The position numbers were made by a program, and so were the translations under genes. DNA of 12,097 bases from an uncultured Prevotella sp. (GTDB taxonomy: Bacteria > Bacteroidota > Bacteroidia > Bacteroidales > Bacteroidaceae), in contig CAAFFL010000067.1 in the NCBI GenBank assembly GCA_900762125.1, forward strand, positions 1-12,097, written 5' to 3'. Of the stretch, positions 7,139 to 12,097 are shown in pieces (the stretch's first letter is position 1; each line of letters starts with the position of its first letter). A model generated the notes under the pieces. The model was not told where the DNA came from and made no database searches. It was given only the letters and a program-made list of their open reading frames with translations.

Positions 7139-7864
7139 TCACGCCGTGCACAATATGATGATTCCACTGATGCCGATGTAGGCATAGACCACATAGCGAA
7201 ACCAGCGGTTGGGGATATGCTTGAACACCCATGTGCCGATGGCCGTACCGATGGCGACGCCGACGATGCCGAAGAGGTAGCCCTGTCCCACGGCCATCGT
7301 GCAGTAGCCCGCCTGGATGCGCGCCAGCGCCATGACGATGTTCCCCATGAGGAAGAACGCCTGGATGTCCGCCAGATAGTGGTCCTTGTCCGGCTCCGCC
7401 TGGATGAGGTAGAGCACCACAGGTGGTCCCTGCATGGAGAAGAAGCCACCCATCAGTCCCGAGAGGGTGCCCATGGAGATCTGCGTTGTCAGCGTCGGCG
7501 GCAGATGGATGCGGCGGCTGAAGGCGGCGAAGTAGATGCTCACCACGATGAGCGTCACGCCGAGGATGCGACGCAGCTCATGCTCCTCGAAGCGGCCGAG
7601 GGAGAAGATGGCGATGGCTGAGACCACCATCGACGTGAGGAGGATGGGCAGGAAGCGTCGCCACGTGATGAACCGCCGCTTCTGGATGAAGACAACGACG
7701 GACAGCGTCATGGCGAGCAGCCCTGAGAGCATCGTCGCCTCGCCATAGCTCGGCAGCAGGAACGGCAACACCGTCATGACGAAGATGCCAAAGCCAAAGC
7801 CCGTGGTGCGCATGATGAACGCGCCGACGGTGCAGAGCAAGAAGAGAAGCAGGATGGTGTGCAT
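7139..7864 (-). CDS. TSUP family (TauE/SafE, DUF81) membrane permease
   Basis: A 241-residue integral inner-membrane protein with about 7-8 hydrophobic helices, predicted to export sulfite, sulfoacetate or another small organic anion. Both family half-repeats are visible: TTGFGFGIFVMTVLPFLLP at 20-38 and GTLSGLMGGFFSMQGPPVVLYL at 132-153, with the usual Gly/Pro-rich patterns. The ATG at 7864 is preferred because the first helix starts at once (MHTILLLFLLCTVGAFIM); the frame could extend 12 codons upstream but adds only hydrophilic residues. It is transcribed divergently from the alpha/beta hydrolase, with its own -7 box. No sulfur or taurine genes are nearby, so the substrate cannot be assigned. 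Confidence 0.9.
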   Translation of the reverse strand: MHTILLLFLLCTVGAFIMRTTGFGFGIFVMTVLPFLLPSYGEATMLSGLLAMTLSVVVFIQKRRFITWRRFLPILLTSMVVSAIAIFSLGRFEEHELRRILGVTLIVVSIYFAAFSRRIHLPPTLTTQISMGTLSGLMGGFFSMQGPPVVLYLIQAEPDKDHYLADIQAFFLMGNIVMALARIQAGYCTMAVGQGYLFGIVGVAIGTAIGTWVFKHIPNRWFRYVVYAYIGISGIIILCTA

Positions 7865-7910
7865 AACGCTTGAAGAATTACCGCAACGGCGTGTCGCCAC
7901 TGTTCACACT

Positions 7911-7919
7911 GCAAAATTA
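7911..7919 (-). promoter_or_regulatory. -7 promoter box for the TSUP permease
   Basis: Reads TAATTTTGC on the minus strand, identical to the nadB box, and ends 46 nt upstream of the permease ATG. A second possible box, TATTTTTGC, lies directly upstream at 7921-7929 on the same strand, so the region may hold two overlapping starts. Confidence 0.55.
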
Positions 7920-7973
7920 CGCAAAAATAACAAGAAACGACCCCTCTGAGCACCGTTTTCCAACAATTATCGT

Positions 7974-7982
7974 TACCTTTGT
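7974..7982 (+). promoter_or_regulatory. -7 promoter box for the alpha/beta hydrolase
   Basis: Reads TACCTTTGT on the + strand, matching TAnnTTTG, 28 nt upstream of the ATG at 8011. Together with the boxes on the other strand it makes 7865-8010 a divergent promoter region. No clear -33 element was found. Confidence 0.5.
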
Positions 7983-8010
7983 CCGACATTGAACGATAAC
8001 CATCTTTTCC

Positions 8011-8949
8011 ATGAAGAAGAAAATCATCATCTCCCTGCTCGCCCTCCTCGTGGTGCTCATCGGCATCATCAGCGGCGGATCGGCCTATATGCTCCACTTC
8101 TCGCTCCAACCGAAGCTGCGCACCTACACCTACGACTGGAAGTACAACCTCCACAAGAGCCCGTACCTACGGCAGTGGTTCGACTCCATCGGGTCGTGGC
8201 GCAACCTGCCCGACACCACCATCCGCCTCAGCAACGGATTGCGCCAGCATGCGTTCTACCTCCGCCACCCCAACAGTCATGGCCACACGGCCATCCTCAT
8301 CCACGGCTATGGGCGCACGGCGGTCTACATGCTCGTCTACGCCAACATCTACTACCGGCAGATGGGCTACGACATCCTCATGCCCGACCTCCATGGTCAT
8401 GGGCAGAGCGAGGGCGACGGCGCACAGATGGGATGGAAGGACCGCGAGGATATCGAGCAATGGATACCCGTCGTTGAAAAGAAGTTCGGCGCCCGCGACA
8501 TCGTCGTCCATGGTGTCTCGATGGGTGCTGCCACGACGATGATGATGAGTGGCGACCCGCTGCCCCGGTCGGTGAAGTGCTTTGTCGACGACTGTGGCTA
8601 CACCAGCGTGTGGGATGAGTTCAGCTACGAGCTCGACCGTGAGTTCGGCTTACCGCCGTTCCCGCTGATGTACTCCACCAGTGCGCTGTGCCGCCTCACG
8701 CGTGGCTGGTCGTTTGGCAAGGCTTCCGCGCTGAAGCAGGTGGCCCGTTGTCGGCGGCCGATGCTCTTCATCCATGGTGACCGTGACCGCTTTGTGCCCA
8801 CGTGGATGGTCTATCCGCTCCATCAAGCCAAGTCCGGCAGCAAGGCGCTGTGGGTCACACGCGGCTGCCGCCACACGGAGAGCATCCGCCGCTACCCCGC
8901 CGAGTACAGCCGTCGCATCCACGCCTTTGTCGGCCAGGCCATGCGCTAA
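8011..8949 (+). CDS. membrane-anchored alpha/beta hydrolase
   Basis: A 312-residue serine hydrolase of the alpha/beta fold. Residues 2-30 (KKKIIISLLALLVVLIGIISGG) form a single N-terminal membrane anchor or uncleaved signal, placing the catalytic domain in the periplasm. Visible motifs: LIHGYGRTA (96-104) at the oxyanion region, MPDLHGHGQSEG (124-135), nucleophile elbow GVSMG with S170, acid D259 in HGDRDRFVP (255-263), and H288 in RGCRHTESI. This arrangement resembles the DUF1749/BAAT-like and YqkD-type hydrolases of Firmicutes and Bacteroidetes, often annotated simply as alpha/beta hydrolase. Substrate unknown; esterase or peptidase activity is equally possible. It may be co-transcribed with the small ORF and comEC downstream, as no promoter box or terminator is seen between them. 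Confidence 0.9.
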   Translation: MKKKIIISLLALLVVLIGIISGGSAYMLHFSLQPKLRTYTYDWKYNLHKSPYLRQWFDSIGSWRNLPDTTIRLSNGLRQHAFYLRHPNSHGHTAILIHGYGRTAVYMLVYANIYYRQMGYDILMPDLHGHGQSEGDGAQMGWKDREDIEQWIPVVEKKFGARDIVVHGVSMGAATTMMMSGDPLPRSVKCFVDDCGYTSVWDEFSYELDREFGLPPFPLMYSTSALCRLTRGWSFGKASALKQVARCRRPMLFIHGDRDRFVPTWMVYPLHQAKSGSKALWVTRGCRHTESIRRYPAEYSRRIHAFVGQAMR

Positions 8950-9001
8950 TCCGCCTCCCAACCCTCCTGGACTTTTTACGCCCAAGCCTAAAACTTTCCC
9001 C

Positions 9002-9163
9002 ATGTCCAATAACTTCTATTCCGACGAGCCGCTCCTCGATGGCGGCATCCCCCACCCCGACGATGACCGTGCCGACGGCCACCGCTGGGACTATGTCGCC
9101 TCCGACGATGAAGCAAAGGGTCGAGGAGATGGTGGCGCAGCCACAGGGTTGACTACATCATGA
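9002..9163 (+). CDS. small acidic ORF, probably frameshifted
   Basis: An ATG at 9002 opens a 53-codon frame, MSNNFYSDEPLLDGG..., very rich in Asp, with no motif I recognise. Codon use is strongly native-like (mostly C-ending) up to the SDDEA at 9101-9115, then switches to GGT CGA GGA GAT GGT, unlike the neighbours. The +1 frame from there reads RVEEMVAQPQG and stops at 9150-9152 with native-looking codons. Removing one A from the AAAGGG run at 9115-9120 would join the two into a 49-residue protein. It may thus be a small intact gene with a sequencing error, a decayed gene, or chance. It lies between the hydrolase and comEC on the same strand. No function is claimed. Confidence 0.4.
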   Translation: MSNNFYSDEPLLDGGIPHPDDDRADGHRWDYVASDDEAKGRGDGGAATGLTTS

Positions 9164-9194
9164 ATAACGAATAAAAAAAACTAATCAGGCTTCT

Positions 9195-10916
9195 ATGAAC
9201 GACGCGCCACTGCTTCCCATTGCCATGAGCCTCATTGCCGGCATCATCACCGGCGACGCGGCAGGGGCACGTGTGCCAGCCTTGGCGTGGCTGTGCGTGG
9301 CGGCGGCGCTGCTGGTCGTGGCCATGGCCTTCAATGGCGGACGACGACACGGCATTGAGGGACGACGGCAGACGGACGATGGACGGCGGCGCGGGCGCTG
9401 GCAGAGCATCCTGCTCCTAGGGTGTGTCATGGCCATGGGCGCGGCGCTCGTCAGCCACCAAGAGGTAAGCCGGACAATCACGATGCCGCAGGACGCCATC
9501 CCCTGGCGCGGCGTCGTCATGAGCGAGCCACAGGTGAGGGGAAAGGTGGTGCGCTGCGACATCCTCATCACCGAGGGACCATGGCGGCAACCCGTGAAGG
9601 TCAAGGCGGCCATCTTGCGCGACACGCTGACAGGGCGCTGGCAGCGGCTGCATGTGGGCAACGGCATCGAGGCGCTGTCACGGATGGAGCCAATGAGAAA
9701 CTTTCGGCAGTCAAACTTCGACTATGTACGCTGGCAACAGGTGCATGGCTACAGTTTCAACACCTTTATTTATTATCGCAACTGGCAGAAGGCACGTGTG
9801 TCGCTCCGGCAACTGCCACTCGTCGACCGGCTACGCCTGCGGATGCTCACCGTGAGACACCAGTTGTTGGCGCACTACCAGCTGCTCGGCCTCGACGAGC
9901 AACAGTATGCCGTCGTGGCGGCGATGACGCTCGGCGAGAAGGGCGCGCTGAGCCAGGCGCTGAAGGATGACTACTCGATGAGTGGCGGCTCGCATGTGCT
10001 GGCGCTGTCGGGACTGCACCTGTCGGTGATCTATGCCCTGCTGACGTTCTGCTTCATGAGTGGCCGCCGGAGACGGTTGTGGGTGAGCCAGACGCTGATC
10101 GTCGTGGCGATATGGATATACGTGCTGTTGGTGGGACTGATGCCCAGCGTGGTGCGGTCAGCGACGATGCTCACGCTGTACTCGCTCTGTCTGGTCCTGG
10201 GCCGGCAGGGCGTGACGCTCAGCAACCTGGCGTGCGCAGCCATCGTCATGCTGGTCGTCAACCCACAGACGCTATGGGATGTGGGCTTCCAGATGTCGTT
10301 CATGGCCGTGGCGGCCATCGTGGTGGGGTACCCGCTGATTGATGGGTGTTGCCGTGGTACGGCAACACGTCTGACAGCGAACAGCATCAACGACTTCGCG
10401 AGCAGCCTCGGCGGAAACACAAGCAGCGTCTACGGCAAGGCAAAGGGCCTCATCGACAAAGCAGAGAGTTTGATCAAAAAAACGGGGCAGCGGCTGTTGC
10501 GCTGGACGTGGGGCATGGTGGTCATGGCGGTCAGTGCACAACTGGGCACTGCACCGCTGGTGGCCTATTACTTCGGACGTTTCTCGTGCTATTTCCTTCT
10601 GACCAACTTCATCGTCATCCCTGCGGCGACGGTGATCCTCTATGGTGCTGTGGCAATGGTGGCGGCGACGCCCGTGATGACGTTGCAACTGCTCATCGCC
10701 GAGGCATTGGCGACGGTGGCAGGATGGCTTAACGGCGCCGTGGGAAGGATTGCGCAACTGCCTGGCGCCAGCATCGAGAACATCCACATGACGCTGCCAC
10801 AGGTGTGGCTCCTCTATGTCCTCATCGCCTGCGCACTAGCGGTACTGGCTATATCCCGGCGAGGAAGAGCTCATGCACTGCCGTTGACTGATCCAGCTCC
10901 GGATGGAACGCCGTGA
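9195..10916 (+). CDS. comEC: ComEC/Rec2 family DNA-uptake channel protein
   Basis: Inner-membrane protein that, in competent bacteria, carries single-stranded DNA into the cytoplasm. The 573 residues comprise two or three N-terminal helices (about 6-46 and 71-85), a soluble DUF4131-like region (about 95-205), and the multi-helix Competence domain. Key signatures are HVLALSGLHLSVIYALL (267-283), GLMPSVVRSATM (314-325), NPQTLWDVGFQMSFMAVAAI (356-375) and AQLGTAPLVAYYFGRFS (448-464). No C-terminal metallo-beta-lactamase domain is present, as in many Bacteroidetes homologs, and the protein looks shorter than their usual ~650-750 residues. Odd points: an Arg-rich low-complexity patch at ~48-70, a hydrophilic stretch at ~386-436 between two membrane segments, and a last ~20 residues read from DNA that is also the antisense of pdxT. 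The start is the ATG at 9195, just before the first helix. Confidence 0.92.
   Translation: MNDAPLLPIAMSLIAGIITGDAAGARVPALAWLCVAAALLVVAMAFNGGRRHGIEGRRQTDDGRRRGRWQSILLLGCVMAMGAALVSHQEVSRTITMPQDAIPWRGVVMSEPQVRGKVVRCDILITEGPWRQPVKVKAAILRDTLTGRWQRLHVGNGIEALSRMEPMRNFRQSNFDYVRWQQVHGYSFNTFIYYRNWQKARVSLRQLPLVDRLRLRMLTVRHQLLAHYQLLGLDEQQYAVVAAMTLGEKGALSQALKDDYSMSGGSHVLALSGLHLSVIYALLTFCFMSGRRRRLWVSQTLIVVAIWIYVLLVGLMPSVVRSATMLTLYSLCLVLGRQGVTLSNLACAAIVMLVVNPQTLWDVGFQMSFMAVAAIVVGYPLIDGCCRGTATRLTANSINDFASSLGGNTSSVYGKAKGLIDKAESLIKKTGQRLLRWTWGMVVMAVSAQLGTAPLVAYYFGRFSCYFLLTNFIVIPAATVILYGAVAMVAATPVMTLQLLIAEALATVAGWLNGAVGRIAQLPGASIENIHMTLPQVWLLYVLIACALAVLAISRRGRAHALPLTDPAPDGTP
9339..9389 (+). repeat. GGACGRYGG-like short direct repeats inside comEC
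   Basis: Imperfect 9-mers GGACGACGA (9339-9347), GGACGACGG (9360-9368), GGACGATGG (9374-9382) and GGACGGCGG (9381-9389) encode the Arg/Gly/Asp-rich stretch RRHGIEGRRQTDDGRRRGR between two membrane helices. The pattern suggests local repeat expansion. Confidence 0.45.
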
Positions 10917-11418
10917 CGAGCTGGCCGCCCTGCCGTGCGGCAACAATGTGGCCATCGACAGTGGCGAGAGCTTCGGCCGTGCCCTTCACCTTATTTATAT
11001 ATGGCGCACGGATGAACGTCATCGGGATGTTGCCGTCGATGCCCTTCATCGGTGCCTCCGTGTGGAAGCTGCCGAGCTGACGACCGTAGGCATTTCGGCG
11101 CACACTGATGTCCATCGTCGACAGTCGCGGGAAGTCCTCACCCTCGACGTGCTTCGCCAGGAGAATCAGTCCCGCACACGTGCCATAGACTGGCAGTCCT
11201 GCCTCGATATCGCAGCGGATGGGCTCCAGCAAGCCGAGGTCCGTGAGGAGCTTCAACTGCGTGGTGCTTTCACCGCCGGGGATGATCAATCCGTCCTTCT
11301 TTTCCTTCCAGTCGGCCAACTGCCGCACCTCGAAGGTCTCACAGCCGAGCCTTTGGAGCATCTGCTCATGCTCGGCAAAGGCACCCTGAAGGGCGAGTAT
11401 CGCTATTCTTTTCTTCAT
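10849..11418 (-). CDS. pdxT: pyridoxal 5'-phosphate synthase glutaminase subunit
   Basis: Class I glutamine amidotransferase that releases ammonia from glutamine and channels it to PdxS for one-step PLP (vitamin B6) synthesis. The 189 residues are of normal family length. Visible residues: GGEST at 48-52, nucleophile C81 in YGTCAGLILL, and the triad partners H172 and E174 in FHPE. RRNAYGRQ at 107-114 and FIRAPYI at 135-141 are also typical of PdxT. The ATG at 11418 directly abuts the pdxS TAG stop (zero spacing), so translation is probably coupled; a GAGAGGGGAC purine-rich stretch inside the pdxS end can serve as ribosome binding site. The 3' end overlaps the convergent comEC frame by 68 bp. 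Confidence 0.97.
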   Translation of the reverse strand: MKKRIAILALQGAFAEHEQMLQRLGCETFEVRQLADWKEKKDGLIIPGGESTTQLKLLTDLGLLEPIRCDIEAGLPVYGTCAGLILLAKHVEGEDFPRLSTMDISVRRNAYGRQLGSFHTEAPMKGIDGNIPMTFIRAPYINKVKGTAEALATVDGHIVAARQGGQLVTAFHPELDQSTAVHELFLAGI

Positions 11419-12069
11419 CTACTGTCCCCTCTCCGCCATCAAGATCTTGATCTCCTGCTCGTTGATGCCGACCATCGCCTCACCGAGGTCCTCACTGACC
11501 TCCGCGATGACCTTCGGGTCGTTGTAGTTCGTCACCGCCTTCACGATGGCAGCGGCGCGCTTGGCAGGGTTACCACTCTTGAAGATGCCACTGCCCACGA
11601 AGACACCCTCGGCACCGAGCTGCATCATCAGTGCGGCATCGGCAGGCGTGGCCACGCCACCGGCGGCGAAGTTCACCACGGGCAGCTTGCCATTGTCGTG
11701 GACATAACGCACCAGGTCGTAGGGCGCCTGCAGCTCCTTCGCGGCCTCGAAGAGCTCGTCCTCACGCTTCGCGACGAGCGCGCGGATCTGACTCTGCATC
11801 AGTCGCATGTGGTGCACGGCCTGCACGACGTCGCCCGTGCCGGGCTCACCCTTCGTGCGGATCATCGTCGCGCCCTCGGCGATGCGCCGCAGAGCCTCAC
11901 TGAGGTTGCGTGCGCCGCAGACGAACGGCACGTCAAACTTCGTCTTGTCGATGTGGTAGACATCGTCGGCGGGCGAGAGCACCTCGCTCTCGTCGATATA
12001 GTCAATCTCCAGCGCCTGCAGCACCTGCGCCTCGGCGATGTGTCCGATGCGGCACTTCGCCAACCATAC
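11419..12069 (-). CDS. pdxS: pyridoxal 5'-phosphate synthase, synthase subunit, N-terminus missing
   Basis: TIM-barrel enzyme that combines ribose 5-phosphate, glyceraldehyde 3-phosphate and ammonia from PdxT into PLP. The visible frame carries AKCRIGH with the first catalytic Lys, then DYIDESEVLSPADD, and IRTKGEPGTG with the second Lys. The two Lys are 68 residues apart, matching K81 and K149 of B. subtilis PdxS. NFAAGGVATPADAA and GVFVGSGIFKSGNPAKRA are the phosphate-binding loops. About 78 N-terminal residues are missing because the contig ends here; the TTG at 12063 is internal and not a real start. The frame continues only to 12069, where adapter sequence begins. The residues just before AKCRIG read V-W-L rather than the usual P-V-M. 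First gene of the pdxST operon. Confidence 0.96.
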   Translation of the reverse strand, partial: VWLAKCRIGHIAEAQVLQALEIDYIDESEVLSPADDVYHIDKTKFDVPFVCGARNLSEALRRIAEGATMIRTKGEPGTGDVVQAVHHMRLMQSQIRALVAKREDELFEAAKELQAPYDLVRYVHDNGKLPVVNFAAGGVATPADAALMMQLGAEGVFVGSGIFKSGNPAKRAAAIVKAVTNYNDPKVIAEVSEDLGEAMVGINEQEIKILMAERGQ

Positions 12070-12097
12070 AGATCGGAAGAGCGTCGTGTAGGGAAAG
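12070..12097 (+). other. Illumina sequencing adapter remnant (artefact)
   Basis: The last 28 bases begin AGATCGGAAGAGC and continue exactly as the Illumina TruSeq universal adapter (read-2 side). This is from memory of that well-known sequence, and all 28 positions agree. It is not bacterial DNA. It marks untrimmed read-through at the contig end and interrupts pdxS. Confidence 0.97.

Noticed and set aside
7063..7449. Arg/Ser-rich 128-codon minus-strand frame
   Set aside because: Mostly an alternate frame of the TSUP permease; low-complexity Arg/Ser product.
12061..12063. TTG as the start codon of pdxS
   Set aside because: It lies at the first catalytic Lys region, about 78 residues into the PdxS family alignment; the real start is beyond the contig end.
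1..12097. CRISPR array, phage, transposon, toxin-antitoxin or defence system
   Set aside because: No spaced direct repeats, transposase or recombinase motifs, tRNA-like sequences or defence-gene domains were seen.

Overview
The window looks like a high-GC member of the Bacteroidales, most likely Prevotella or a close relative. Evidence: Bacteroidota-type -7 promoter boxes (TAnnTTTG) sit 27 to 46 nt before start codons; Shine-Dalgarno sequences are mostly absent; the genes strongly prefer C-ending codons; and G/C-rich palindromes lie at gene ends. The genus is inferred. The window is probably a whole metagenomic or draft contig: its left end cuts into alaS, and its right end cuts into pdxS and then runs into 28 bases matching the Illumina sequencing adapter.

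Layout, left to right. (1) alaS (alanyl-tRNA synthetase, + strand, first ~30 residues missing) converges on nadB (L-aspartate oxidase, - strand), with two G/C-rich hairpins between them. (2) A divergent promoter region separates nadB from a + strand pair: a small PH-like membrane protein and a PBP4-type D-Ala-D-Ala carboxypeptidase (dacB). (3) After another hairpin comes a - strand group: a hexapeptide-repeat sugar O-acetyltransferase preceded by a 38-codon ORF, and a TSUP-family permease. (4) A second divergent promoter region leads to a + strand run: a membrane-anchored alpha/beta hydrolase, a small acidic ORF that appears frameshifted, and a ComEC/Rec2-like channel protein. (5) The comEC reading frame runs 68 bp into the 3' end of the convergent pdxS-pdxT operon (PLP synthase).

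Functionally this is mostly housekeeping: tRNA charging, de novo NAD and vitamin B6 synthesis, peptidoglycan trimming, sugar acetylation, small-anion export and DNA uptake. I see no phage, transposase, CRISPR array, tRNA or rRNA gene, and no convincing undescribed multi-gene system. The most useful oddities are the adapter at the right end, the two small ORFs, the comEC/pdxT overlap with two unusual hydrophilic stretches in ComEC, and a palindrome that encodes the tail of the PH-like protein.
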